Source of the DNA: Treponema socranskii subsp. socranskii VPI DR56BR1116 = ATCC 35536 | GTDB taxonomy: Bacteria; Spirochaetota; Spirochaetia; Treponematales; Treponemataceae | Length of the DNA: 64,000 nt | Direction of reading: 5' to 3' | Assembly: GCF_000468115.1 (NCBI RefSeq) | Contig: NZ_AVQI01000016.1 | Span: 55,294 to 119,293 of the forward strand | Part shown: piece after piece, positions 19,027 to 28,015 of the stretch | How the letters are laid out: the number at the start of each line of letters is the position of its first letter | Position numbering within the stretch: position 1 is the first letter of the stretch | Made by a program: the position numbers and the translations under genes | Notes under the pieces: generated by a model | Told to the model about the DNA's origin: nothing | The model's database searches: none | What the model saw: the letters and a program-made list of their open reading frames with translations, nothing else

Positions 19027-19200
19027 ATGGCGTACAGAATCAACAAATCGCAGTGCGTAAACTGCGGAACCTGCGAACCCGACTGTCCGGTCGGCGCTAT
19101 ATCGGAAGCCGATAACGCCCGCATCATCGATGAAGAAAAATGCATCAGCTGCGGAACCTGCGCAGGCGAATGCCCGACTTCGGCGATCGCGGAAGTGTAA
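19027..19200 (+). CDS. 2[4Fe-4S] ferredoxin, 57 aa
   Basis: Two classical clusters are coded by CVNCGTCEPDCP and CISCGTCAGECP within a 57-residue clostridial-type ferredoxin. It is a soluble low-potential electron carrier for fermentative oxidoreductases. ATG 19027 follows AGGAG; an upstream in-frame GTG at 18970 would precede any plausible ribosome site. A strong terminator follows, so it is likely a monocistronic gene. Confidence 0.95.
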   Translation: MAYRINKSQCVNCGTCEPDCPVGAISEADNARIIDEEKCISCGTCAGECPTSAIAEV

Positions 19201-19217
19201 CTTTTGCTGCAAAGCGG

Positions 19218-19262
19218 GGACATGCCGGACTGCGTAACATAGGGCTGCCGGCTGTCCTTTTT
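19218..19262 (+). terminator. Rho-independent terminator of the ferredoxin gene
   Basis: GGACA-GCCGG pairs with CCGGC-TGTCC (10 bp, one bulged T) around a 19-nt loop, and TTTTT follows at 19258-19262. Confidence 0.75.
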
Positions 19263-19274
19263 ATGCAGGCGACT

Positions 19275-19658
19275 ATGGCAAAGCGTTTTCTTTATTACGT
19301 ATTTACAGCATTTTCCTCGGCAGCGAAAGCGATAATTCTTATCGTATTGTGCGTGCTTGTCGGCTGTGCCGTTACGTTTCCGCTGTGGCGCTTTGCAACT
19401 TCGCTCCCTTCCGTCTACACGGCAGTCGTCCTCAGTCTTTTTGCCGCATACGTCGTATATAAAACGGCTCGCGCGATAAAAAAATCGACGCGGAGAACGG
19501 TGCTGTGCATCGTTCTCAATATTGTCATCATCGCATCGGGACTTACGGCGGCAGTCGCGCTCGTATTTGCCGGCGCACGCTTTATCGCGATCCCCGTCAT
19601 CATCCTCATCCCCGTACTCTGCATTATCTCATCCCGTCTTTTGCGGGGTGAACAATAA
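19275..19658 (+). CDS. Small integral membrane protein of unknown function
   Basis: The ~127-residue product is mostly hydrophobic, with about four membrane segments (AAKAIILIVLCVLVG, YTAVVLSLFAAYVVY, RTVLCIVLNIVIIASG, ARFIAIPVIILIPVL) separated by short basic loops. ATG 19275 has a weak AGGCG upstream; ATG 19263 is an alternative that directly abuts the preceding terminator. Its stop is 8 bp before the M23 peptidase start, so it probably belongs to the same operon. No family recognised. Confidence 0.6.
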   Translation: MAKRFLYYVFTAFSSAAKAIILIVLCVLVGCAVTFPLWRFATSLPSVYTAVVLSLFAAYVVYKTARAIKKSTRRTVLCIVLNIVIIASGLTAAVALVFAGARFIAIPVIILIPVLCIISSRLLRGEQ

Positions 19659-19666
19659 GCGATTCC

Positions 19667-20668
19667 ATGCAAAAGCTGCGCCGCTTTTTTTTTACGGCAG
19701 CCGTCATTGCATTTTTTTTCATTCCGCTCCGAAAAGTATCCGCCGAGCAAAATGCAGCACATCCCTCTACTCTATCGAATTCCGCTTCGGCGCAAAACGG
19801 TATTACGCTGTACACGGAAAAGCTCCCGCGCATTCCGCGTCTTTCTTCGCGCGACGACGTTTTTAAACAGTACGGTGCAGATGTCGAGGAAAACTATAAG
19901 CGTTCCGCTTCGGGAAAAGCAAAGCACGTGCAGTTTTATGCGTACACGCCGACGGCCGACGATACGCTTTTTACCGTCGCGGCAGCCTGTTCGATCCCAT
20001 ACGAGACGATAGCGACGGTAAACGGCATCGCGAATATCGGCGACATAGCCGAAGGTAAAACGATCATTCTGCCGACCGATGCGGGCTTATTTGTACCGGA
20101 AACGCCGAAATCGTCTATCGAAATATTAATAGAAAAAAAATATTTTTCGATTATGGAAAATTTGCCGAAAGCGTGGTATAGTATAGACGGCAGACGTTTT
20201 TACTTTCTGCACGGAGAGCGTTTCGGCTCGACCGAGCGCGCATATTTTCTCGATGCGGATTTTAAAATGCCGCTCGATGCTTCGTGGCTGTCGTCCGCAT
20301 ACGGCATGAGGATGAGTCCGCTTTCCGGCGAAATGCGCTTTCACCGCGGCATCGATTTGGCAGCTCCCGAAGGTTCGCCCGTGTATGCATGCAAAAGCGG
20401 AAGCGTCATACGCTGTACAAAGGGCGATCCGATATACGGAAATTACGTCGTGCTCAAACACGACAAGGGCATGACGAGCATCTATGCGCACCTGTCGGAA
20501 ATAGACGTGCGCGAAGGCGATATCGTCATAGGCAGAGCTCGGATCGGGCTTGTAGGAAAAACGGGAGCGGCGACGGGGCCGCACCTCCATTTTGAAATAC
20601 GCGTAAACGGCGTTTCGACCGACCCGCGAGGTCTTTTGCCGGATTACGGTGACAGGCAAGGGCGATGA
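19667..20668 (+). CDS. Periplasmic M23 family metallopeptidase with LysM-like domain
   Basis: A signal peptide (MQKLRRFFFTAAVIAFFFIP, cleavage near VSA-EQN) is followed by a LysM-like repeat around residues 90-140 (TLFTVAAACSIPYETIATVN). The C-terminal LytM/M23 domain (from ~215) carries HRGIDLA (HxxxD), YAHLSEIDVREGD and the metal ligand motif GPHLHFEIRVNG. It should cleave peptidoglycan crosslinks or activate amidases in the periplasm. Its stop overlaps the next start by ATGA, so the two genes are translationally coupled. Confidence 0.9.
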   Translation: MQKLRRFFFTAAVIAFFFIPLRKVSAEQNAAHPSTLSNSASAQNGITLYTEKLPRIPRLSSRDDVFKQYGADVEENYKRSASGKAKHVQFYAYTPTADDTLFTVAAACSIPYETIATVNGIANIGDIAEGKTIILPTDAGLFVPETPKSSIEILIEKKYFSIMENLPKAWYSIDGRRFYFLHGERFGSTERAYFLDADFKMPLDASWLSSAYGMRMSPLSGEMRFHRGIDLAAPEGSPVYACKSGSVIRCTKGDPIYGNYVVLKHDKGMTSIYAHLSEIDVREGDIVIGRARIGLVGKTGAATGPHLHFEIRVNGVSTDPRGLLPDYGDRQGR

Positions 20669-21648
20669 AGATACACGGCATCTGCAGTAAAATTATTATT
20701 TTTTCCCTTTTATGCGCCGCATCTCCGCTTTTTGCCGAAACGTTCCGTGTGCGAAAACTTTTTTCGATACGGCTTACCGGTACGGTGCAAAGCGAACAGA
20801 CGCTTGTCACCGGCATCAACGACGGCATTGCAATTCTCCTGCCCGAAGATCGCAGCTGGCTTGAAGGCATCGAAATAAAGATAGCGATTCCCGAAGCGGT
20901 TGCCGCATGGCAGGATTCGGTCGCCCTCTCCCTCTACGACAATATAACGCCCGACCCCGCCTCTTCCCGCATCGATTACAGCGGATCGCGTTCCTTTGTC
21001 AAGCCGCTTCCGACCCGGCTTTCGTGGATTATCCAAATTCCACTTTCGGCATCGGCATCGTTCAAAGAAAGCGCATACGCGACAAAACTCGACGTCACCC
21101 CAAACACAAAGCGCGGCTTCGTGTTCGTGCGCCTGCAGCCCGCGATGAAAGGCATTCCCGACGAAACGATCAACGCGGAATTAAAGATTACCGTAAAGCC
21201 GATCTTAATAAATAAAGGGAAACTGCGAGTTTCCGTCGCCTGTCCGAACGGTGATGCCTCTCCGTATACGATTTTTATTGACGGCACCAAGACGGATGCC
21301 GACGCAGGCTATACGCTCTCTCCCGGCGTGCACGACATAAACATCGTTTCCGATTTTTACCGCGACGAAATGCGTACGGTGCGAATCGATCAGGCAAAGA
21401 CGACAGAGCTCGCGATTACGCTCAAGAGCCTTGCTCCGACACTGCTCGTCACTTCTCCCGACAATGCTGCGGTATATGTCGACGGCCGGAAGTGGACCGC
21501 GTTCGGCAAAGAGACTGAGATTTCCGAAGGAGAACATACGGTGCGCTTTGTCATGGGCGACTACGAAATCGTACGCACGCTCAACGCACAAAAAGGCAAA
21601 TCCTATACGGCGTCAGTCGCCGTCGATGTAAAGATAAGCGAAGAGTAA
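20665..21648 (+). CDS. Exported protein with PEGA-like repeats
   Basis: The 327-residue product starts with a signal peptide (IHGICSKIIIFSLLCAASPLFA). The C-terminal third has two PEGA-like beta units: PYTIFIDGTKTDADAGYTLS and LVTSPDNAAVYVDGRKW, each followed by a GxH segment. PEGA domains are surface or periplasmic beta modules. It overlaps the M23 peptidase gene by 4 bp, which suggests a shared envelope role. Exact function unknown. Confidence 0.75.
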   Translation: MKIHGICSKIIIFSLLCAASPLFAETFRVRKLFSIRLTGTVQSEQTLVTGINDGIAILLPEDRSWLEGIEIKIAIPEAVAAWQDSVALSLYDNITPDPASSRIDYSGSRSFVKPLPTRLSWIIQIPLSASASFKESAYATKLDVTPNTKRGFVFVRLQPAMKGIPDETINAELKITVKPILINKGKLRVSVACPNGDASPYTIFIDGTKTDADAGYTLSPGVHDINIVSDFYRDEMRTVRIDQAKTTELAITLKSLAPTLLVTSPDNAAVYVDGRKWTAFGKETEISEGEHTVRFVMGDYEIVRTLNAQKGKSYTASVAVDVKISEE

Positions 21649-21726
21649 ATAATCAAGCGTCCGCATAAAGGTAAAAACGCGCCGATTTTTTTTAAATCAG
21701 CTAATTTTTTTCGGCATTTCGGTCGA

Positions 21727-21826
21727 TATAGTATATACCGGGAGCATTTCCCCTCCCACCCATGCTTCCGGTTGCCTGATGGGCATTGGAGCCGATATGC
21801 GTTTTGCGTACCGGCTCCTTTTTTAT
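21727..21826 (+). ncRNA. Candidate small RNA with C-rich (anti-Shine-Dalgarno) loop
   Basis: A TATAGT box (21727-21732) precedes three consecutive hairpins. Hairpin 1 (21738-21771) pairs CCGGGAGCAT with ATGCTTCCGG and exposes a 14-nt loop UUCCCCUCCCACCC. Hairpin 2 is TGCC-TGATG-GGCA (21773-21785). Hairpin 3 (21788-21818) is GGAGCCG..CGGCTCC with an inner TATGC/GCGTA stem, ended by TTTTTT (21819-21824). This is the layout of a trans-acting sRNA whose C-rich loop can pair with GGAGG. It matches no riboswitch, T-box or SRP consensus I know. The -35 is not recognisable. Confidence 0.5.
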
Positions 21827-21874
21827 ACGGGTGTACAGACATTATGAGGCAACAACACATGTCGTACTGCCCGC

Positions 21875-21903
21875 TTGACATACCGTTTTTTTTATGCCAT
21901 AGT
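21875..21903 (+). promoter_or_regulatory. Promoter of the leuA leader
   Basis: TTGACA (21875-21880), a 17-bp spacer and CATAGT (21898-21903). The predicted start site at about 21910 coincides with the ATG of the leader peptide. Confidence 0.7.
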
Positions 21904-21909
21904 ATTTTT

Positions 21910-21963
21910 ATGATATATACGGCGCTACTATATGCAAACACTTTCTCGATGTGTCGACGGTGA
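21910..21963 (+). CDS. Putative leuA leader peptide (attenuator peptide), 17 aa
   Basis: The frame encodes MIYTALLYANTFSMCRR and stops at TGA 21961-21963. Residues 6-7 are tandem leucines read by CTA, a Leu codon little used in neighbouring genes. There is no ribosome-binding site, but the ATG lies at the predicted transcription start, allowing leaderless initiation. Its stop overlaps a segment (21960-21966) that could pair with the left arm of the following terminator. This fits ribosome-mediated attenuation by leucyl-tRNA supply. Not demonstrated. Confidence 0.5.
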   Translation: MIYTALLYANTFSMCRR

Positions 21964-21995
21964 CGGTGCTGTATAGTGTTATCGCGTAGATTACA

Positions 21996-22025
21996 GACCT
22001 GTCGCTTCGGCGGCGGGTCTTTTTT
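21996..22025 (+). terminator. Attenuator terminator upstream of leuA
   Basis: GACCTGTCGC pairs with GCGGCGGGTC over 10 bp (two wobbles) around a stable TTCG tetraloop, followed by six T residues. It stands between the promoter and leuA (start 22070), so transcription must read through it. GTGACGG at 21960-21966 can pair with CTGTCGC at 21999-22005 as an antiterminator. Confidence 0.8.
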
Positions 22026-22069
22026 GTTTTAAATAACGACGCACGGCGCAATGTGCAAGGAGCAATGCA

Positions 22070-23752
22070 ATGGCAGGAATGGATGCAAAAGGAAAATACC
22101 GGCAGTTTCCGATAATCGATATCGGACGGCGCGAATGGCCGGATAAGCTTATCACAAAAGCGCCGGCGTGGTGTTCGGTCGATCTCCGCGACGGCAATCA
22201 GGCGCTCGTCAATCCGATGGGCGTCGAGCAAAAACTCGATTTTTTCGATCTGCTCGTAAAGATCGGATTCAAAGAAATCGAAGTGGGATTTCCGTCCGCA
22301 TCCGAAACGGAGTATATATTTTTACGCCGGCTTATCGAAGAAAACCGCGTGCCCGAAGACGTAACGCTGCAAGTGCTCTGCCAGGCGCGCGAACACCTTG
22401 TCAAAAAAACCTTTGCATCGCTGAAAGGTGCGCCGAAAGCGATTTTCCACATATACAATTCGACGTCCCCCGCGCAGCGAAAGTATACGTTCGGCATGAC
22501 AAAAGCGCAAATAACGCAGCTTGCCCTCGACGGCGTCAAGTGCGTGCAGGACTGTCTTTCGGATGCGGGCGACACGCATATCCGACTTGAATATTCGCCT
22601 GAAAGTTTTTCGACGACCGAAATCGAATACGCGGTCGAAATCTGCGAAGCGGTAAAAGAAGAGTGGGCGAAAACGACAAGCGATAAAATTATTTTGAATT
22701 TGCCGACGACGGTCGAATGCGCGACGCCGAACATCTTTGCCGATCAAATCGAATATTTTTGCAAACACATATCGAACCGCGAAAACGTCATCGTCAGTTT
22801 GCACAATCACAACGACCGCGGAGAAGCCGTCGCTTCGTGCGAACTCGGCTTGCTTGCGGGAGCAGATAGAGTTGAAGGTACGCTTTTCGGAAACGGCGAG
22901 CGCACGGGAAACCTCGACATCGTAAACGTCGCCCTCAATATGTATACGCAGGGCGTCGATCCCGCTCTCGATTTTACGCATATCGACGGCGTGCGCGAAC
23001 GCTACGAAGAGTTCACCGGCATGACCGTCGGCCCGCGCGTGCCTTATGCGGGCGAGCTCGTATTTACCGCGTTTTCGGGTTCCCATCAGGATGCGATTCG
23101 AAAAGGCATGGCTGCCCGAACTCAGGCAGGAGAGAGCGCTCTGTGGGACGTACCCTATCTTCCGATCGATCCTCACGACATCGGAAGGCAATACGAAGGC
23201 ATCATCAGAATCAACAGTCAAAGCGGAAAAGGAGGAGCGGCCTTTATCCTCGAGCAGGACTACGGCATCATGCTGCCCAAAGCGATGCACACACCTTTCG
23301 GCGATATCGTTAAAGCTGCGGCGGACGAAGCGCAGAGGGAACTCAAAAGCGAAGAGATATACGATATCTTTGCAAAGACATGGCTCAATAAAACCTCTCC
23401 GCTTAAAATACTCGATTTGAACGAAACGCATCTCGACCGCGGCATCGAAAATGAGGGCGACGAACAGGTTATGTGCCGCGCCGCAGTCGAATGGAAGGGC
23501 GAAAAGCATACGATCGGCGCAAAGGGAAACGGCCCGCTCGACGCTTTCGTCAATGCGCTGAAATCGACACCCGTTCCGAAATTCAACATAGCATCGTTCC
23601 ACGAACACAGTATCGGACGCGGCAGCGATACGAGCGCTATGGCGTACGTGCAGATCACGACGGAAGACGGAAAGCAAGTGTGGGGCGCCGGCAGAAGCAG
23701 CAACGTCGGACGTGCGGGCGTCGCCGCTGTCGTAAGCGCGATAAATTTTTAA
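22070..23752 (+). CDS. leuA: 2-isopropylmalate synthase
   Basis: The 560-residue enzyme is the long LeuA type. The catalytic entry VDLRDGNQAL lies near residue 37, the metal-binding HNHNDRG near 244, and GNGERTGNLD follows. The C-terminal LeuA dimer/regulatory domain ends in the expected SSNVGRAGVAAVVSAI. It condenses acetyl-CoA and 2-oxoisovalerate, the first step of leucine synthesis. AAGGAG precedes ATG 22070. No leuB, leuC or leuD gene is in the window. Expression is probably set by the attenuator in the 420-bp upstream region, which also holds the candidate small RNA. Confidence 0.95.
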   Translation: MAGMDAKGKYRQFPIIDIGRREWPDKLITKAPAWCSVDLRDGNQALVNPMGVEQKLDFFDLLVKIGFKEIEVGFPSASETEYIFLRRLIEENRVPEDVTLQVLCQAREHLVKKTFASLKGAPKAIFHIYNSTSPAQRKYTFGMTKAQITQLALDGVKCVQDCLSDAGDTHIRLEYSPESFSTTEIEYAVEICEAVKEEWAKTTSDKIILNLPTTVECATPNIFADQIEYFCKHISNRENVIVSLHNHNDRGEAVASCELGLLAGADRVEGTLFGNGERTGNLDIVNVALNMYTQGVDPALDFTHIDGVRERYEEFTGMTVGPRVPYAGELVFTAFSGSHQDAIRKGMAARTQAGESALWDVPYLPIDPHDIGRQYEGIIRINSQSGKGGAAFILEQDYGIMLPKAMHTPFGDIVKAAADEAQRELKSEEIYDIFAKTWLNKTSPLKILDLNETHLDRGIENEGDEQVMCRAAVEWKGEKHTIGAKGNGPLDAFVNALKSTPVPKFNIASFHEHSIGRGSDTSAMAYVQITTEDGKQVWGAGRSSNVGRAGVAAVVSAINF

Positions 23753-23754
23753 TA

Positions 23755-23800
23755 GGTCGAATGAAGGCATCAGCTAATAAAGCTGTGCTTTCGGCGAGAA
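23755..23800 (-). repeat. Interspersed repeat copy C
   Basis: On the minus strand this reads TTCTCGCCGAAAGCACAGC and continues through TTATTAGCTGATGCCTT to a GACCT end. It is related to copies at 30861-30917 and 55172-55228. It sits between the convergent stops of leuA and the PBP gene. Confidence 0.5.
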
Positions 23801-23810
23801 CCCGGTACGG

Positions 23811-26363
23811 TTATTCCATAAGGTAATTATAATCCGCAGCCGTATCAGGTACATTGGCCGCATCGTTTTCATTTCCGGTTTTCGTTCCGCTTCCGCCGTC
23901 GAAGAGGTCGGACGGAATTGTGAGCGGAGAGGTATCGTAGGGTTCGTCATAGCCGAATCCCGATTTGTACATTTCCTTTTGCAGCCGATCGATAAATACA
24001 GCGGTCGCATTTTTATCCGAATGGATCGTACAGAATTCGGTCGGTTCGGTTCCCGAAAGAAACCATTGCGTCGTTATGTGGTTGCCGCATTCGGGCGTCG
24101 GCAGCAGTCCGCTTTCGGTGCATACCGTCGCGCGGATAACGCCGGATGCGGGCGCGGCGAAATCTTTCGACGGAAGATCTTTATGAATCGCGCCCATAAA
24201 GTCGCCCATCGCGGGGCCCGCAAGCGTGGCTCCCGTTATGTTGAGTCCGAGCGAATTGCCGCGCTTGTCGAAGCCGAACCAAAAAGCCGACGTATAGTAC
24301 GGACTGAACGCGATCGTCCACGCGTCCGCCCAGTTTTGCGTCGTTCCCGTTTTGCCCGCGAGCGGAATCGCATACGACTTTCCGCTTTCCGTTTTATATG
24401 AAAGCTTTGCTCCCTGACCTGCGAGCGTTCCGCTCTTTACGGTGTTCGTCAAAAGCTGTGTCATAACGTATGCCGTTTGCGGCGAAATGATTTGCGCGGA
24501 GGCACCTTTTTGCTGCTGCGCCAAAAGGATATCGCGTTCGGGATTAAAGATGATATTTCCGTTTCTGTCTTCGACCGTGCGGATCGCCATCGGTATGACT
24601 TCTTTTCCGCCGTTTGCAAAGATAGCAAATGCCCGCGCCATTTCGATCGGTCGCACGTCGCAAACGCCGAGTCCGAAGGGGTAAACAGGAATAAAGCTGC
24701 GCTCGCGGTATTCGCTTTGCGGGATGCCGAGCAGTTTTGCCGCCCTGTCGATTGCGGCGTCAAAGCCGACGGCATCGAGCACTTTTATGGACGGTACGTT
24801 CATCGAATGGGCAAGCGCGTACCACAGCTGGACATTGCCTCGGTATACGCCTTTGAAATTCTGCGGAATATAGGGCGTGCCGTCGGATTTGTGAAAGACG
24901 GTCGGCGTATCGGAGATAACCGTCGCGGCAGTAAATTTTTTCGAATCGATCGCCGCAGAGTAGTAGAGCGGTTTAAATGTGGAACCCGGCTGAAAGCGCG
25001 ATTGCACGGCGCGGATAAATTGATTGCTTTGTCCGTACTGGCTGCCGCCGACGAGAGCTGTGATATAGCCCGTATCGTTTTCGATCGCGATCATCGTTCC
25101 TTCGATCGTCGTCCGCTCGCTTTCCGCTTGCGAAATTTTCGTCGCGTTATTGACGATCTGCATCTTCAAATCTTCAAGACCGAACATGAGGGAGCATGTA
25201 TCGAGCACGGGATTGATTTCGTCGACAAAGGCGCCGTTTGCGGTTTTTTGCGCACGTTCGGCCGAAAGCTTTATGCCAGGCAGACCGAAGGTGAGCGCGA
25301 TAAGTTCGGAAAGCGGAACGTAGGGGCTGAACGTCGTTACGGCGCGGTTTCCCTGTTCCCGCCTCCACATTCGATTCGCCTGCGAAATGTATTTATCCAT
25401 AACTGCCTGCGCCGCCGCCTGATGTGACAGGTCAAGCGTCGTATTGACGGTAAAGCCGCTCGTGTAGATGTCTTCCGAACCGTAAACCATATTGGCGAGC
25501 TCGCGCCGCACGTATTCGCTGAACCACGGCGCTTTATCGTCGCGCGTAAAATATGCCGATGCGCTCGTCCTCGTGTAGTCGAAGTCTGCCCAGTACGCAT
25601 CGAAGGATTCGTCGGCGTCCGCCTTTGTGATATAGCCCCTGTTTACCATCGAAAGCAGCACGTCGCGCTGCCTGTCCATCGCCCTGTTCGGATGATCGAA
25701 AGGATTGTAGTACGCGGGATTCGACAGCTGGATGACGAGGATCGCCGCTTCGGCAGGAGTAATTTCGGTCGCATCGTGTCCGAAATAATATTTTGAGGCC
25801 GCGTTGACGCCGTAGGTACCGCCGCCGAAGTAAATGCGGTTTAGATAGGTTTCGAGGATTTCGTTTTTCGAAAGCCGCCGCTCCATCTGCATCGCCCACC
25901 ACAGCTCTTTGATTTTTCGCTTTACGCTCCTATCGGAGCGGTCGCAGTAGAGCGTTCCCGCAATCTGCTGCGTCAACGTCGAACCGCCGCCGAGTGGGAG
26001 ATGCAGCGCCTGTCCGATCACTGCGCGCACGATCGCCTTTGCGGAATAGCCGCGGTGCTTGTAAAAGACGCGGTCTTCACGCGTGAGCAGTGTATTTATC
26101 ATCAGACGAGGTAAGCGTTCGAAGCTGATGATTTCGCGCTTTTCGTCGGACGAGAGTTCCGTGATGAGTTCCCCGTTTATGTCGAGCAGTTTTGTCGGCA
26201 ACGCCGTTTCGAATTCGGTGATGTATTCGGTATTTTTGATATTGATCGTTTCGGACAACGCCCAACCGAGCGTGCCTCCGAACGTGAGCGCAAAAAATGC
26301 GAGCAGCGCAATCGCTGTAATGGTCGATTTTTTTATCGAACCGGTAATTGTGTTTCGTATCAT
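23811..26363 (-). CDS. Class A penicillin-binding protein (PBP1A-type transglycosylase/transpeptidase)
   Basis: The 850-residue protein has one N-terminal membrane anchor (residues 14-36). The GT51 glycosyltransferase domain shows REDRVFYKHRG (Glu96), GGSTLTQQ (~127-133) and ETYLNRIYFGGG. The transpeptidase domain has STFK (Ser461-Lys464), SMN (520-522) and KTGT (671-674). It polymerises and crosslinks peptidoglycan on the periplasmic face. The C-terminal ~60 residues are low-complexity and acidic. A dedicated strong ribosome site is not obvious. It lies downstream of flgE but behind a terminator. Confidence 0.95.
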   Translation of the reverse strand: MIRNTITGSIKKSTITAIALLAFFALTFGGTLGWALSETINIKNTEYITEFETALPTKLLDINGELITELSSDEKREIISFERLPRLMINTLLTREDRVFYKHRGYSAKAIVRAVIGQALHLPLGGGSTLTQQIAGTLYCDRSDRSVKRKIKELWWAMQMERRLSKNEILETYLNRIYFGGGTYGVNAASKYYFGHDATEITPAEAAILVIQLSNPAYYNPFDHPNRAMDRQRDVLLSMVNRGYITKADADESFDAYWADFDYTRTSASAYFTRDDKAPWFSEYVRRELANMVYGSEDIYTSGFTVNTTLDLSHQAAAQAVMDKYISQANRMWRREQGNRAVTTFSPYVPLSELIALTFGLPGIKLSAERAQKTANGAFVDEINPVLDTCSLMFGLEDLKMQIVNNATKISQAESERTTIEGTMIAIENDTGYITALVGGSQYGQSNQFIRAVQSRFQPGSTFKPLYYSAAIDSKKFTAATVISDTPTVFHKSDGTPYIPQNFKGVYRGNVQLWYALAHSMNVPSIKVLDAVGFDAAIDRAAKLLGIPQSEYRERSFIPVYPFGLGVCDVRPIEMARAFAIFANGGKEVIPMAIRTVEDRNGNIIFNPERDILLAQQQKGASAQIISPQTAYVMTQLLTNTVKSGTLAGQGAKLSYKTESGKSYAIPLAGKTGTTQNWADAWTIAFSPYYTSAFWFGFDKRGNSLGLNITGATLAGPAMGDFMGAIHKDLPSKDFAAPASGVIRATVCTESGLLPTPECGNHITTQWFLSGTEPTEFCTIHSDKNATAVFIDRLQKEMYKSGFGYDEPYDTSPLTIPSDLFDGGSGTKTGNENDAANVPDTAADYNYLME

Positions 26364-26546
26364 ACGCGTTAATCCGTATACTAGCCCGAATAGCGTATTT
26401 TGTAAATCACCCGCATTTACTTGATTTCACATTAGACAGCCCCGTGTTTGTTCTTATACGGCAGTTGCGGTCGGCTTTACTACCCTTTGTTATACGACGC
26501 AAGGCATCGGAACAGCAAACCTTCCGCACGAATAAAACCGGTATGC

Positions 26547-26582
26547 AAAAAAGGCACAGTCGTTTCGGCCGTGCCTTTTTTT
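26547..26582 (-). terminator. Bidirectional terminator downstream of flgE
   Basis: GGCAC pairs with GTGCC around a short imperfect inner stem, with an A run on one side and seven T residues on the other. On the minus strand it ends the flagellar operon 28 bp after the flgE stop. Confidence 0.8.
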
Positions 26583-26609
26583 ACCGGCGGGAACTCCGCC
26601 CGTCAATCA

Positions 26610-28001
26610 TCAGCGCTTGAGCGATAAAATCGTTTCAAGCATCGAGTCGGTCGTTTGAATCGTCTTTGCATTCGATTCGAAACCGCGCTGCGTAACGATC
26701 ATATCGGTGAGCTGTTCGGCCAAATCGACGTTCGACATTTCGAGTGCTCCGGAAAGCAGTTTACCCTTTCCCGCCACTCCGCTTTCGCCGATCATCGCCT
26801 GCCCCGAATTGTTCGATTCGGTGTACGTATTGTCGCCCGCCTTTTCGAGACCGCGGTCGTTCGTAAAAGAAGCCATTGCGATCTGTCCGAGCGTGCGCAC
26901 GCTGCCGTTCGAATAGACACCCGTTATGACGCCGCTCGAATCGATTTTGAAATTGTCGAGGTAACCGAGCGCATAGCCGTCCTGCGAAAACGCTTTTGTC
27001 GTCGAGCGGGATGCATCCTGCGTGATCGTGTCGGTCATGCTGCCGATCGTACCGATGTTGATGTTGAGCGTTTGCCTATACGGATTGCCGTCCGCGTCGG
27101 GATTCGATTCGGGAACGGTAAACGACGTCTGCAGCAAAATCTGCCCGTTTTCGTTCGATGCGACGCCGGCAGAATCTTCGACGGAAAGCAGGCGCCCCAT
27201 ATTGTCGAAAGATACGATAAACGTATTTCCCATGCCGTCGGTCGTATTGAGTCCGACTCTCGTCTGCGTAAAGTCCGCGTTGTCGGCATCGACGTTTACC
27301 GTCGCCTGCCATTGATTGACCGCGCCGGGAACCCTCGCAAACGATACCGACAAAAGGTGCTTGTTGCCGAAGCTGTCGTAGATTTCCTGTTCCGTTCCCC
27401 ACGTGCCGCGGATGATGTCTTCCGCGTTCGCCTGTTCGGGAATGAGCGGCGTATTTTTATCGAGGTTGCAGCGGAACAAAACGTTTTGCGTCGCACGCGC
27501 CGGATCCTTCGATCCGACGGGGATAACGATATCCGTCGGAGTGGCGGCCGTCGAAACGATTTCGATACCGTTCACTTCCTGCGCCATCCAGCCCTGCACG
27601 CGCATACCGTTTGCAGGATTGACAAAGGTGCCGTCGCGGTCGAGCGAAAAATCTCCGTTCCGCGTATAATAAGACTGCTCGCCGTCCTTTAAGATAAAAA
27701 AGCCGTTGCCTTCGATCGCGATGTCGGTCGTCACTCCGGTCGTCTGTAAATTGCCCTGCGTAAAGATATTGTCGACGGATGCGATCATCATGCCGAGTCC
27801 TACTTCTTTCGGATTGACGCCGCCGAGTTCGTCGTTCGGACGAGCCGGTCCCGAAAGCTGCTGGGAAATCATATCTTGAAAATTGACGCGGGCACGTTTA
27901 AAACCGAAAGTATTTACGTTCGCGATGTTATTGCCGATGACGTCCATGCGTGTCTGGTGATTTTGTAATCCCGAAACGCCCGAATACAGTGATCTCATCA
28001 T
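26610..28001 (-). CDS. flgE: Flagellar hook protein
   Basis: The 463-residue protein starts with the rod/hook signature [23 protein letters not shown] and [15 protein letters not shown] and ends with the FlgE C-terminal helix ([20 protein letters not shown]). Lys165 and Cys178 (followed by Asn179) occupy the same numbers as the residues that form the lysinoalanine crosslink between hook subunits in T. denticola, so self-crosslinked hooks are expected. It is exported through the flagellar type III system into the periplasm. It ends the flbB-fliK-flgD-flgE block; flgD lies 14 bp upstream. Confidence 0.97.
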   Translation of the reverse strand: MMRSLYSGVSGLQNHQTRMDVIGNNIANVNTFGFKRARVNFQDMISQQLSGPARPNDELGGVNPKEVGLGMMIASVDNIFTQGNLQTTGVTTDIAIEGNGFFILKDGEQSYYTRNGDFSLDRDGTFVNPANGMRVQGWMAQEVNGIEIVSTAATPTDIVIPVGSKDPARATQNVLFRCNLDKNTPLIPEQANAEDIIRGTWGTEQEIYDSFGNKHLLSVSFARVPGAVNQWQATVNVDADNADFTQTRVGLNTTDGMGNTFIVSFDNMGRLLSVEDSAGVASNENGQILLQTSFTVPESNPDADGNPYRQTLNINIGTIGSMTDTITQDASRSTTKAFSQDGYALGYLDNFKIDSSGVITGVYSNGSVRTLGQIAMASFTNDRGLEKAGDNTYTESNNSGQAMIGESGVAGKGKLLSGALEMSNVDLAEQLTDMIVTQRGFESNAKTIQTTDSMLETILSLKR

Positions 28002-28015
28002 AGAGCTGCCCCCGT

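Noticed and set aside
21738..21826. Signal recognition particle RNA or T-box leader
   Set aside because: The reverse strand shows a GGAA-containing stem but lacks the conserved SRP AGCAG strand; the T-box sequence AGGGTGG..CCGCG is absent.
22322..23770. A 482-codon open frame on the minus strand
   Set aside because: Antisense shadow of leuA.
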